DNA from: Pezicula radicicola
Taxonomy: Eukaryota; Ascomycota; Leotiomycetes; Helotiales; Dermateaceae
Direction of reading: 5' to 3'
Assembly: GCA_003008705.1 (NCBI GenBank)
Contig: PDUO01000012.1
Span: 262,870 to 326,869, forward strand
Length of the DNA: 64,000 bases
A program made the translations under genes and the position numbers. The notes below the pieces were generated by a model. It was not told the DNA's origin. It made no database searches and saw only the letters and a list, made by a program, of their open reading frames with translations. This document shows, piece after piece, positions 48,402 through 59,430 of the stretch. How positions within the stretch are numbered: the stretch's first letter is position 1; the number at the start of each line of letters is the position of its first letter.

Positions 48402-48520
48402 TACGAAGGCTAGATTTTTTAGTTCTGAGCCTGGTCCAAGCGTTTTGGCTGTGAAATGGATTGATTTGGGCGAAGAAACGCTTGGACCAAGGCTCAATAC
48501 TAAAAAATCTAGCCTTCGTA
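48402..48520. repeat. Hairpin: 45-bp inverted repeat with 30-bp loop
   Basis: The left arm 48402-48445 begins TACGAAGGCTAGATTTTTTA and ends TCCAAGCGTTT. The right arm 48476-48520 is its reverse complement apart from two adjacent substitutions and a one-base indel. The loop is about 30 bases. The GGACC motif near the arms recurs at 48340 and 48565, so the structure may belong to a larger decayed element. It could be a short foldback (MITE-like) element or a source of structured RNA. It lies 190 bases upstream of the esterase pseudogene start. Confidence 0.75.
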
Positions 48521-48708
48521 TTAGCCAGCAATTTTGAGACCAGGTTAAAATATAGAAAAATTTGGACCGAGGAGGCACATGAAAATGTTGCTTACCTTCC
48601 CCTCATTTCGCATAAAGAGCGATGGAGAGGAGTCTGACTCCAAGTCTAATATTTTCAATCAGTAAAAGCGGTCGGTTAAATTACGTAATCTCAAACCTTA
48701 CTATTACT

Positions 48709-50482
48709 ATGAGACTTCTTTATATCTTTTTCACTTTCCTTCCTGTCGCTCTCGGGGACCCAACAGTCTCAATCTCTTCTCGCCATGCAACAATTGTTGG
48801 CTCCTCTACTTTGATACTCGAGCCCTTTATTGGAATACCTTTCGCTAGCCCTCCGACTGGGTCACTCCGTCTCAAGCCACCCCAGGCACTTACCGACTCC
48901 TTGGGTACGTTAATGCTACTGCTAAAGATGCCACAGCTTACCCCCAGTTTTATTTTACTAGTAATCCTAATGACTTCCCTACTGGTGTACTTGGTGAACT
49001 CCTGAACACACGTTTCATCTAAGAAGTGACTAATGCCGGCGAGGATTGCCTTACTATAAATGTTATTCGACCGGCTGGTACTACAGAATATTCACAGTTG
49101 TCGGTGCTATTTTGGTTGTTTGGCGGTGCTTTTGAGCTCGGTTCCACTCAAATATACAATGAATCGGCGGTAGTGGAATCTTCTATTACTCTAGGAAACC
49201 CTATCATCTTCGTCGCAGTCAACTACCGAGTTGGTGGATTTGGGTTCCTCGTTGGTAAAGAAATCTTGGAGGACGGATCTGCGAATCTTGGTTTACTCTA
49301 TCAGAGGCTGGGAATGCAATGGACTGCTGATAACATCGCAGCATTTGGTGGTGATCCTACAAAGGTAACTATCGGAGGTGAATCAGCAGGATCAATCTCT
49401 GTTTTTGATCACATGGCTTTGTATGATGGCAACATTACTTACAAGGATAAGCCATTATTCCGCGCCGTAATTATAGATTCTAGATTGTCAAGTCTAGCTG
49501 ATGCAGTTAATTGTCCCAAAGCACAGAACATTTATGATACTGTAGTCGCACATGGCGGGTGCTCTTCTGCTACTAATACATTCGAATGCCTCCGCAGTTT
49601 GGATTACACTACTTTCCTGAATGCTGTAAACTCAGTTCCTAATCTACTCAGTTACTCTGGAGTTGCACTATCCTACCTACGACGTCCTGATGGAGTCCTA
49701 CTCACTGATCTCACCGACACTCTGGTTATAGACGGGAAATTCGCAAAGGTTCTTATTTATTATTGGTGATCAGGAAGATGAGTATTATTCCAAACCAATC
49801 TTAGCACTACAGATGACGTGGTCGAGTATATTTCGACATATCTCTTCGCGGACAACTCTACAACAATTTCAGATCTGGTAAGCAATATATTTCTTTATCC
49901 TCGTACCATCGAAACACTGTTCCGTCACTCTGAGAGTACATCTCATGACTCTTACTCTTGCTATCTAAGAAAAACAGGATACTAATTTGTTGACAGGTCG
50001 CTGTTCAACCTGATGACCCGTCAGATGGCTCACCTTACGGAACATTGATCTTCAACTAGTGATGTCCGCAATTTAAGCGTATGGCATCACTGCTCGGTGA
50101 TTGCCTCTTCAACCTCCTGCGCCGTAATTTTGTCAGTACGACCAATTCCTTCAATCCTACGGTTCCAACATGGTCCTATTTGGCAACATATGATTTTAGT
50201 ACTCCATACCTAAGAACATTCCATAGAAGTGATCTTCTTCAGTTGTTCTCTACTCTAGATGAAGATTCACCTGCTAGAGCAACATTTTAATACTATTTAT
50301 CCTTCATTTATACCATGGACCCAAATAATGGAACAGATGGATATATTGAGTGGCCATAGTTGCCTGCCAACCAGCAGCTTCTCAATTTTGAGGCTGAAAA
50401 TGAAGTGTCTTTACTCGATGACGATTTCAGATCAGAGCAGTATGATTTTATTGTAGCGCATATGTCTAGTCCCTATCAGTGA
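48709..50482 (+). pseudogene. Secreted type-B carboxylesterase/lipase, multiply broken
   Basis: ATG 48709 begins a signal peptide ([16 protein letters not shown]) followed by [19 protein letters not shown], typical of alpha/beta-hydrolase type-B esterases. A frameshift near 48903 moves the frame to one reading [20 protein letters not shown], which meets TAA at 49020 ([19 protein letters not shown], Gln expected). The catalytic elbow GGESAGS is intact. A second frameshift lies near 49770, an intron relic at about 49878-49996, adjacent TAG and TGA at 50057-50062, TAA at 50288 and TAG at 50357 before the natural stop at 50480. Several of these stops could come from a Gln or Arg codon by one C-to-T change. 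It was once an extracellular esterase; it is now non-functional. Confidence 0.85.
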
Positions 50483-52281
50483 ATATGTTTCATTATTTGC
50501 GGTGGAGTTCGGCCAGGGAGTTGGCCAATGTAATGTCTTATTTAAGTCTTAAGCAATTCTAGGAAGTTGAATTTACCAATTTTCTTATTGAATGGACAGG
50601 AAGAGGTTATATTATTTTAGCTAATGCACTATTTATAAAATCCCAACGTCACTTCAGAACCTGTTCTCATTTATAGCTACAGATTTCATCTATACCTTTC
50701 TACTGAAGATACTGTTGAACCTAGTAGACTGAACTCATCTCTATAATCCAGATAAAATTTCTCTTGACAATAATGCCGGCACATGCTACCATATCCATTA
50801 ACAAGAATCTCTATTTTCTACTCTACTGGATTGTAAAATTTGTCCTTAAATTAGCTCTCTATGGAAATTGGAGAACATTCTGTGGAGAATAGCCATTGCC
50901 ACGTGACTTATTCGAATTCAGTAAATCAAATAATTTGAGTAAGTTAATCCAGGTATTCGATTTAAAGCTTATATAAGTAGTTAGACAACGACTTTGAAAT
51001 CCAAGGACTTATTTAAAGCACTAATTATCACAGCATCTCCAACGATACAGTATCCTCTATTAGTCGTGTTAATATGCCTCATACACACAACTTTTCTCAC
51101 AACATGAAAACTATATATCAACTACCTCTTTGATTTATTCTTTTATCCCGCACAACTCTCCACAATCCTAGTCTTAATTGTTGTCATTATATTTCTCTAG
51201 GTAGTCAAGATACACCGTAGTCGCTTATTCCATCCCAGCTGGAACTAAGCGAGCGTTTATTGGTGTTGTAGCTGCCATATTATACTACTTTGAGACTCTG
51301 CTATTCTTGGGGTGCTAACAATGGAGATATGACTGAGAATAAGTTTTGGGATTTCTGTTTTTGGGTGGCCCCCTGATTTCGGGGATAGTAGAGAAAAGGG
51401 GAAAGGAGGTCTTCAGCGAATTATGTAAGAGACGGATGGTCTAATTAGATGTATAGGAAAAAGAGACTAGAAGATCGGAATAGAAAGTGGAAATTTTCTC
51501 ATTAACTTGCCTTTAGCGATTGTTAGTATCGAAGCACTAATATGTTCTGATTCTAGCCCCCCTATTCTCAACTGCTCGCTTAAATGGATTCCGAATACGA
51601 AGTGTTGCGAAGCAAATTCACTAAGGCTTCATGTTCTACCTATGGAACAGATTGCGATACCATAGTCTCTGTACTCAACATCAGAGCTAGGAGTGGCCTT
51701 GCGACACCGTGATTCGCCATCTCATGTAAAATAGCAACCACGTTATCTCTTCACAAAATCACAAGTAAAGAATGTTTGGATATCAGAAATACTCTAGGGC
51801 TTTTATCAAAATTCACATGTTGTACTTTACTAACTCAACAAATTCGCGCCTTGGCGACAGGAAACCAGTGGTCAATTGGCCTTCAAGCTACTCACTGCGG
51901 CGGCGGCTGGCAGGGGTTTCAACCCCAGTTGCCATGTTGAGTTAGTACGATACAGCAGTGGTCCGTGCTATCAAGAGTCTGATCCCCCATGCGACGGTCA
52001 GGGGCGAAACACGAAGAACATCGAAAGTGCTGTCAACTTCCACGTCTACCTGACAAACTTTAAGAACGGCTCATTGACACCTTACCTTCTTGCAGCCAGA
52101 AAATGTCATCTGAGCTACCTGGTAGCTACTCGGCGAATCCACAACGAATCTCCAGACGCAGTTGGGAAAGCGCTTAAGACCACCAGCAACCAGGCTGCAA
52201 CCTCCACACAGTCAAACTCCATCGCAACATCTTAGGATCAATATCTTTGGGTTAGACATAATTAATGCCACGCCAGGTCAC
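50483..52281. other. AT-rich gene-poor stretch
   Basis: No gene is supported. A 119-codon frame at 51876-52235 ends 46 bases before the acyltransferase ATG in a different frame, has no known domain, and may lie in its 5' UTR. The final 400 bases have more normal composition than the rest. Confidence 0.4.
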
Positions 52282-53691
52282 ATGGCTACCAAGACCAACT
52301 CAGAGTTGAACCTTTCGAGATCTACTCAGGTAGCGAGATGGTGCATATATCTCTTGCGACCTTCGCTCTTCACTCAGCGGTCGAGTAAGAAAGTCTTGCC
52401 AACAGCGTATTTGGATGGTCTAAGGGGATTCGCTGCATTCCTAGTATACTTGCAACATCACCAAGGTTGGGCGCGCCTAACAGGGCCAGCTAACGACATC
52501 TTCGAAAATGCCTACGGCTATCAAGATCGATATTATTTTGCCTGCATTCCTGGAATACGGCTCTTCTTCACTGGCGGGCACTTCGCAGTAACGGTCTTCT
52601 TTGTTCTCTCTGGATATGTGCTTTCGGTCAAACCTGTGGCCTTAGTCTACACCGGCGATTTCTCGAAACTTGGAGATAATCTCGCCTCAGCGCTATCCAG
52701 AAGGTGGTTACGACTTCATCTCCCTATCATTGGCACGACTTTCTTGTATATGACTTCCTGGCATCTCTTTGGCATTTGGACCGCCTATCCAGAGCATAAG
52801 GAGACTTACTTTGAGGAGCTATGGAGTTGGTGGCAAGACTTTTGGAAGTGCAGTTTTATGTTTCGGCTACGTAACCCACCATGGTTCGAGTATAACGTGC
52901 ACTTATGGTCTATTCCCGTCGAGTTCAGAGGCTCTGTTACCGTCTATACGACACTCCTTGCATTCTCGAAATGTAGACGCAACGCGCGGCTGTTAGCTGA
53001 AATAGGACTTATCATATACTTTGTAACTATGGTAGATGGCTGGTTTTGTTCTATGTTTCTTGCAGGAATGCTTCTTTGCGAACTCGATTTGCTTGCACGG
53101 AATAACGATCTACCTAATTTCTTCTATCGATTTAAGCTTGAGCGGTATAAGAGTCCTTTCTTTTATACGCTCTTCGTAATCAGCATCTACCTTAGTGGAG
53201 TTCCGTCCCGCACTACAGATATTGAGGTCATAAGAGCATCGCGTGGATGGTACTATCTGTCTTTTCTTAAGCCTGCGGCTATTAAAGACAGTAAATGGTT
53301 TTATCTGTTCTTCGCTTCAACCTTCCTAGTCGCAGCCAGCCAACACATACACTGGCTCAAAAGGTTCTTTGAAAGACGATTTAATCAGTATCTCGGCCGT
53401 ATAGCCTTTGGATTATACCTCGTTCACGGACCGGTTCTTTGGATACTTGGTGATCGACTCTATGCAGCTGTTGGATGGCAAAGAGATTTTAATAACAAGG
53501 GGTTGAGTGATTGGCAAGATATATATCCGTTATCGAAGGCTGGTCCGCTAGGGTTGGAATGGGCTTTTCTTGCTCCGCATCTAATTATCTTGCCGGTTAC
53601 TCTTTGGCTTGCGGAAATTGCTACTAGGTTGTTTGACGAACCTAGTGTTAGATTTGCGCAGTGGGCTTATAGGCAGTCGTTGATATTCTAA
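52282..53691 (+). CDS. Acyltransferase-3 family membrane protein
   Basis: Single exon, 469 aa. The family signature LDGLRGFAAFLVYLQHHQGW (about residues 44-63) contains the conserved Arg and catalytic-region His of acyltransferase 3 (PF01757). About eight to ten hydrophobic spans follow, including FAVTVFFVLSGYVLSVKP, FYTLFVISIYLSGVP and FLAPHLIILPVTLWLAEIAT, with the family's typical LGRIAFGLYLVHGPVLWILG near the C-terminus. Such fungal enzymes are usually membrane O-acyltransferases, some in secondary metabolism; the substrate here is unknown and no biosynthetic genes flank it. The start is the ATG at 52282, because upstream in-frame codons begin with TTG. It is intact although its flanks are decayed. 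Confidence 0.9.
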   Translation: MATKTNSELNLSRSTQVARWCIYLLRPSLFTQRSSKKVLPTAYLDGLRGFAAFLVYLQHHQGWARLTGPANDIFENAYGYQDRYYFACIPGIRLFFTGGHFAVTVFFVLSGYVLSVKPVALVYTGDFSKLGDNLASALSRRWLRLHLPIIGTTFLYMTSWHLFGIWTAYPEHKETYFEELWSWWQDFWKCSFMFRLRNPPWFEYNVHLWSIPVEFRGSVTVYTTLLAFSKCRRNARLLAEIGLIIYFVTMVDGWFCSMFLAGMLLCELDLLARNNDLPNFFYRFKLERYKSPFFYTLFVISIYLSGVPSRTTDIEVIRASRGWYYLSFLKPAAIKDSKWFYLFFASTFLVAASQHIHWLKRFFERRFNQYLGRIAFGLYLVHGPVLWILGDRLYAAVGWQRDFNNKGLSDWQDIYPLSKAGPLGLEWAFLAPHLIILPVTLWLAEIATRLFDEPSVRFAQWAYRQSLIF

Positions 53692-54058
53692 ACGATGATG
53701 ATTTGGCTTCGGCCAGTTGCTCTTGCATTTTGTTTCTTGCTCTAATTTTAGCGAAATTTAAAGTTCTTATTCGGTATATAAATTAAAACAAACATGGTAG
53801 ATTTAACCTTGGTGGGATTGCCTAGTTGATTTAACTGAAGTATTATGCTCATTCTTGCAAGAGCAGACATACTTGTCTAGCTCTAGAATGACAAGTTCCC
53901 GTTAACACTGTCATGAATAACACTTCTCAATTTAAGAGCGCCAAGGTATCATCCCATCTCCAACAAGTCGTTTAATAAGATTAAAACCCAAGCAGTCCTA
54001 TATTATTACCTTGCCCAACTACGCCTTTGAATTCAACTTCATTTAGAGACTTACTGAT
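53692..54058. other. AT-rich intergenic stretch
   Basis: Acyltransferase 3' flank; no feature seen. Confidence 0.4.
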
Positions 54059-54152
54059 CACACACGACTACAGACTGAGGAGAACTGAGCTCTCTCTTAT
54101 CTCTAGTAGCATTCCCAGTTTACTTATAAGGAGTACCTCTGTTATGTATTCT
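54059..54152 (+). pseudogene. 5S rRNA relic
   Basis: The start (ACACACGACTACAGACTGAG, then GAGAACTGAGC) aligns with the 5S gene at 58919, and the end (GAGTACCTCTGTTATGTATT) with its 3' end. The middle is shortened and diverged, losing most of the internal promoter. Several differences are C-to-T or G-to-A. It overlaps the tail of the HET relic on the other strand by two bases. Confidence 0.6.
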
Positions 54153-54940
54153 AAATAAGCGTGATATTCGACATTGGAATATTCTGAAAATTCTTTGGCT
54201 TAAGATCTCGAATGTATCCTACACGTCTGTATATCGGTTCTGTAGCGTCCTCTACAGGAACAATTGCTAACCCTAGTTTCTGCTCTATGCCCCTCGAAAA
54301 GTTAATCCATTGAGAGTAGACGTAGACGCAACCGACAACTCGCAACGAGTGCCGTTCTGACGGAATATCGAAATACACATTCCCAAGTCTTTGCTCACCA
54401 CTAAAATCTGTCAGTTGTATTTTCTGACCACTTTTATCGAAGTTCCACCTATAACCAGGAACCCTAGGTAGATTCGGAGCTGCAGGTAGTAGCGAATGAC
54501 ACTTTCCAAAGAGTGCTCTCCCAAATGCACACGATTGGCAGTGAAAACTATGGGCCATGATACGGATGCCCATGACTAAGATGGAGCAATGTACATATCA
54601 TGTCTCCGAAGAAGCCTTTCGCGTTCCTCATTGATCAAGTTCGAAGGCAAATGAGATTCCCCTCGCACAAAGTCCTCGGCCCATAATCCTGCCACGATTT
54701 CGCCACCATCGACGTATTTACTGATCATATGTGCCAGATCTGCTAAAACCGGCAACGTATCTTTGACTTTTGTGAGCTTTCTGGTGGTGTAATCGGTTAC
54801 AGCCTAGTTTCACTGATTAAATTTGTTGCATCCGCTAAGTTCATTAATAGAGTCTAGAATTCTTGGATTTGGGTGAGGCAATTCGTCTGGCATTTTTGTG
54901 GGCCAACCTTCAGTCGCTTTTAATGTACAGTACAGCATTC
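54151..54940 (-). pseudogene. HET-type (heterokaryon incompatibility-like) protein relic, C-terminal part
   Basis: One minus-strand frame reads ATEGWPTKMPDELPHPNPR...AVTDYTTRKLTKVKDTLPVL...GGEIVAGLWAEDFVRG...RHDMYIAPS-stop-SWASVSWPI, the layout downstream of the HET domain in fungal NLR-like and stand-alone HET proteins (where APSWSWAS is a hallmark). Stops at 54810-54812 (TGA), 54804-54806 (TAG) and 54576-54578 (TAG) replace positions where Trp or Gln is expected. A second frame from 54573 continues with VYFDIPSERHSLRVVGCVYV and LGLAIVPVEDATEPIYRRVG, the usual C-terminal end, so a frameshift or lost intron also exists. The N-terminal HET domain itself was not found. Confidence 0.65.
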
Positions 54941-55616
54941 CCATAACACTTGAGTTTCAGTGTAGTGTAACAAGCGTGGTGATAGCTCTCGCTCTTGGAG
55001 TACTCATCCTCTCTTGTTGAGATGTCCAGATTCGTACATTTGTTGCCAACTACAAGGAGATATATTGTAATGGATACTGTTACTATAATTTCATCGTATC
55101 AAGGGTGAGCCAAGCCAAATTCGCCTGAAAGACCAGGCCCAGATCTTCCCACCGATTACTTCGTTATCCTCCTCATTATCTCCTCCTTCAACATCACCGC
55201 ATGTTCAGTGTACCCTACCAGCCGCATCATTATTCTTTCAACCGCCTAGCTGGATTAGTCTTAGAGTTATTCTTCTAGGTTTTTCTATACCGAAATAAAT
55301 CTAATACTAGTATAAGAATTTAGCTTAGATTCTTAGTAAATTCTCCTAAACCCTAGTATCTATAGAAGAGAATAATAACTACTTATTACCTTATACTATA
55401 TACACTTCTTCTATCTAATATATAAAGCTATCTTTAGCTCTAATTACTTTGTTTAAATCTTGTTTTCTAAGGTATATATAATACTAGCTAATATAACAAG
55501 AATACTAAGCTAGGGAGGAAAAAAGAAAGGAGAAAGGAAGAGCTCGAGAAGAGAGCAACTATATATATACATTGGACGAGAAGGCCTGCCTTAGAACCTA
55601 GACCACATGGCTAGAG
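54941..55616. other. AT-rich gene-poor stretch
   Basis: Very AT-rich between 55250 and 55580, with many TA-rich short repeats. It may contain further decayed 5' sequence of the HET relic. No gene is supported. Confidence 0.4.
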
Positions 55617-57510
55617 TCACGCGACCGATCTTCGGCCAGGTTCGTCACAGTTACTGTCATCTACAGCTGTAGTATTATCAGGTGGTTCCAATAGTGTATA
55701 GCGCGAGCTATTTCCCTTAACACTTGCATTAGAAGTTGGACGAAGCAACTCATGTTCATGCACTTCAGAATTCATTCCTGGCATAGTAGAAAGCGTACTA
55801 AGAGGAATAAACGGAGCCTGATTGCTACATCCGGAGCAATAGTTCGCTAGAAGCGCAATGTGATTAGCTATATTATGCCAAGCAGTTAGGGATTAGGTAG
55901 ATATGATAATATTGTATACCTTGGGCATCTTTATGAGTAAGCCAGGAAGTAGAACAGAAATTAAAAATCTTCCAGAGGACTTGCATGAATACGAGATCGG
56001 CTACTAGGATAGATATGAAAAGCGTGCCAGGAGATTTCCTTTTTGGTACCTGGCAGAGATATTTCGTTGATATCACGGAGGCGGATGTTTGTAGAGGACC
56101 GGTTCGGTCTTTAAGAGCATCGTAGCTGTTGTTTGCTGGTCCAGGCTGTACGTTTATAGTGTTTTGCTCCATATATGTGAAATTCTGGGTGAAGTATTGC
56201 AAGGCTGTTGCGTTGAGAAGAATGTTAGGTACAGCGGTTGTCTGGCCTAGGTCCGTCATGATTACGGAGTAGAAGGACTTGGCTAGGCTGTCTGAAGGGA
56301 TCCAGACATTGGGAGTGGCGTTGTTAGATGCAAGGTTGGATACCGTGGGTGGGTAAGAGTTTGAACCGGGGAAGTAGACGTCAACTCCGACTCCATCTTG
56401 GTTAGTAATAAAGCGGTAGTCGATATCCCAGAAATCGAGATCACTGATGTCTTGAAGGGGCTCGCTAGCGTTAGGCAGCGAAAAGTCTGCAGCGAAAATA
56501 GGGTTAATGATACTGTACGTAACTTCCACGGTTTAAGCAACACTTACGTATTGTGCCCTTCCTCAGGTTGTTGTCCGTCTCAGTGCGAATGTTTTGCATT
56601 TCGTGCGAAACAAATGCCCAGTATTGAGATCTGAATACTTTTAGTACTGAACACAATCGCATTTTGAAATGGAGGGTCTTACAGCAGCGATTCACCCCAC
56701 CAGAGACTTGCCTTGGTTGTCGCATTTCTTGTGATGAAATTGAATAGCCCAATCTGGGTGCTATATTTCGCCGTAGGGAATCCTGCTGCTGTAGGAGGTA
56801 CAAGGTCGTACTCCGAGGTAAGATTGAAGAAGGTCGTTCCACCGTCGATTTCAATGCTGCAGGTTACAAATGCCTTTCGGTCTTAATTAACAATTCATCC
56901 TGCCGGTCATAAGGAGACTCATACCTGGAGAGATTCACCCCACGCATTCCACCCGTATTGGGTAGCACTACGATCTTCAGCCTCGAGCTCAATCTGTACT
57001 CTGTTGACTTGGCAGTTCTGAATTGGATTATTGAGATATGTAAGAGCTGGTGAGACAACTAGGGTAGAACTATCTAATACTGTCCAAACACCAGTAAGGG
57101 TATACGTGAGTGCACTTTGGTTCGTAAAAAATTCTAGACTAGATTAGTCCTAGAAGTTAAGGTCACTAAGATAGCTGAAAGAAGTACTGTTGTTGACTTG
57201 AATATCATCTGCTTGGCAATTTGGCTTGACTTGGCTTGTGAAGTATGAGGGCCAGCGATTCAACCACTTGTCGTTAGAGACTGTAGAGTTTGGATCTGTA
57301 ACATATTCGACACTATCACGTATTAGTACGAAATGTGGTAAATTATAGGTCGTGCTCAGTCTAGTTTTACCTCTGGACATAGCCTGTCGATACGAAGTTT
57401 AGCAGGGAGAAAAGAGCTAGTGCAATAGCACCGCCGACGAATGCGACTGGTGTAAACCATCGAAAGGGATATGGGCGAGAGATGGCATAACTAAACATTG
57501 ACGAAGCCAT
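55617..57510 (-). CDS. Two-anchor membrane protein of a fungal-specific family, function unknown
   Basis: Seven exons (57371-57510, 57188-57312, 56925-57133, 56683-56873, 56548-56630, 55920-56486, 55617-55846) give 514 aa with all phases consistent. An N-terminal membrane span follows a Pro-rich start (SRPYPFRWFTPVAFVGGAIA). A large extracellular domain has many Asn glycosylation sites, tryptophans and spaced cysteines (WLNRWPSYFTS; YGWNAWGESLQ; YWAFVSHEMQNIRTE; FWDIDYRFITNQDG). A second span, GTLFISILVADLVFMQVLWK, precedes the short tail with NYCSGCSNQ. This layout is common in Leotiomycete hypothetical proteins; I know no assigned role. The gene is intact despite lying in an AT-rich island. 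Confidence 0.82.
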
Positions 57511-57935
57511 TGAACGAGAGGATAATTTTATTGCAAATATTCGTGGAGACAAGGCTTCCGACCAAGAGGTAGCTAGCTTCACGATGTCTACTCCGTAACG
57601 TCTATAAAGCTGACATGTGTGTTTTATGCTTTTGCTGTGCCGCTGCTAGGTAGGGAACATTAATAAGCCACACTGCTGCCTTCAGAATAAAAGCACGCTA
57701 GTCTAGGGTCACCTTTCAGCCTTTGATTTGGACCCCAAAAGTCGAAAATACTGGCCTGCACTAACATCAAATCAATCTTCCACCTGACAGCACATCCCTC
57801 TACATTTACGTACGTGTCCATCTTCAATCTTCCTCCTCCCACCATCTGGAAATACTGCCGACAGTAATGCTTATATGATAATAAGTAAGAGAAGTAATAC
57901 TTAACCTTATAGTCTATAGAGAAATAAGTAAGCAT
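57511..57935. other. Promoter side of the two-anchor membrane protein
   Basis: An intergenic stretch between the gene start at 57510 and the first MITE-like element. A minus-strand frame at 57660-57935 has no recognised feature. Confidence 0.4.
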
Positions 57936-58234
57936 TATCTCCTACACGGTACTCTGCCACCTCAGGGGTGTAGTGGCACGTGCGTATCGCTACCAGCAAC
58001 ACTTGCTATACATGTAATCGGCCTACCTAAAAGTACAGACGATTTATATAGGCTTCCTACTCTATAGCTATACCCTTTCCGTTTTTTATATGATTTTGCT
58101 GCTTTTAGCTACTAGAGCCTCAAAATTTCCCTATACATACGCACAAATACATGGGAGGTAGTATAGGCTTAATGTTTAAATTTATGCTTATATCACATCT
58201 ATGTTGAAAGTGGTAGAGTAACGCATAGAAGATA
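57936..58234 (-). mobile_element. MITE-like element, copy 1
   Basis: About 299 bases from TA-TCTCCTACACGGTA to GCATAGAAGA-TA. It aligns along its whole length with the reverse complement of 59431-59726; shared blocks in order include CCACCTCAGGGGTGT, ACACTTGCTA, CCTACTCTATAGCTATA, TTTTTTATATGA, GCTTAATGTTTAAA and GCTTATATCACATC. The ends are degraded inverted repeats and the flanking TA fits a Tc1/mariner-type target duplication. No coding capacity. Strand is set relative to copy 2. Confidence 0.75.
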
Positions 58235-58918
58235 TAGTAATATATTATAGCTAAAGTATTAAATTTAATTATATATACTAAAAATAGATTATTAATTATT
58301 TTCTACTAGCAAAAAGTTATAATATTACCTGAAGGGCTTATAATTTAGGATAAGACGTGACTGTCTGACTGTCCCGAAGGGACTCGCTCGTAAGCCAATG
58401 ACATATTGGAAGTAGGCGGTGTTGTATGTCGTCCCTGTCTCTCTCTTAGGCCTGTGTTATCTAATCTATAATAATCGAACAGAGCCGGTGGAATCTTTTG
58501 ATTCTAATAGATGGAACGTAGACCTTATCGCTAATTGTCTTGACAGCGTCACAATCTCTCCACATTTCAAGACTCTGAAAAGATGAAGGTTTCTAGCCGA
58601 CCTGCCTGGAACTCAGAGGCATGGAATTGTGTTCTTATCTGAACCGCCTCTCCTTTTATAGTGCCATCCTGGAACTTAATTCCGTAGAGCCACTTATCGA
58701 GTTCATCTCGTTCCTACTCACTTTCTTCTCATACAGTGACGACCAGCTTTAGACGAGCCTAGAGATTTCAGCGTACCGGATCGAAGACCTGCTTAAAGTT
58801 GGAATCGAACAAAAGGTTGCCTACACTAGTTCATCGATTGATAAACCTTTAGCTAAAGTATAAAGACTAAACTCATAGTTGTATTTCATATACAAGTTCT
58901 GTTAACAATTACACTGTC
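58235..58918. other. Spacer between MITE copy 1 and the 5S gene
   Basis: AT-rich at first, then more mixed. No coding region or RNA gene is seen. Confidence 0.4.
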
Positions 58919-59037
58919 ACATACGACCATAGACTGAGGAGAATTGGGCATCCCGTCCGCTCTGCCATACACAAGCCTCAGATCGGTAGATTAGTAGTTG
59001 GGTGGGTGACCACCAGCGAATACCTACTGTTGTATGT
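58919..59037 (+). rRNA. 5S ribosomal RNA gene
   Basis: About 119 bases starting ACATACGACCATAGACTGAG and ending ACTGTTGTATGT, followed by a T run that can end RNA polymerase III transcription. The internal C-box region (TAGTAGTTGGGTGGGTGACC, then ACCAGCG) is identical to that of Neurospora-type 5S RNA, and the upstream helices (GGGCATCCCGTCCGCTCTGCC) are kept. A few positions differ from other fungal 5S genes by C-to-T changes. It is a single dispersed copy, as usual in filamentous ascomycetes, and lies between the two MITE-like elements. Confidence 0.92.
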
Positions 59038-59430
59038 TTTCAATTTTGCACCTCTTTTGGATGTTATTTTGTAATTTTTATTGAAACATCCGAAGATTTT
59101 AATCTTAACTTTTTGCTGTCTTGGTTAGGTATTGTAAGCGAGACCGAACTTCGACTTGAAGCAAGTGTATACGGATCACCTTCGTATAATTAGTTTAATA
59201 ATTTGCAGAGTATCCTAAAACAATGTATCTGTCTAAGCCTTAGAAAGAAAGAAAGAAGCAAGTGGAACTATAGGGTTTGCTGCCTTATTCTTACTTGCTA
59301 GTAATACTAGCAAGAAATATATAGAAGAGCTGAACTCCTTCCCTATAAAGGCGACATATTCTTTGTAAGTAGTAAATTATAGAACTGGAAAACGGCCCTA
59401 AATTGAGAAGGATATTGGCCATCGTTTCAT
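59038..59430. other. Spacer between the 5S gene and MITE copy 2
   Basis: The plus-strand frame 59002-59193 overlaps the 5S gene and is not coding. Short GAAAGAAAGAAAG microsatellite at about 59244. Nothing else is seen. Confidence 0.4.

Noticed and set aside
51876..52235. 119-codon frame just upstream of the acyltransferase
   Set aside because: In a different frame from the acyltransferase ATG, ends 46 bases before it, no domain; possibly 5' UTR.
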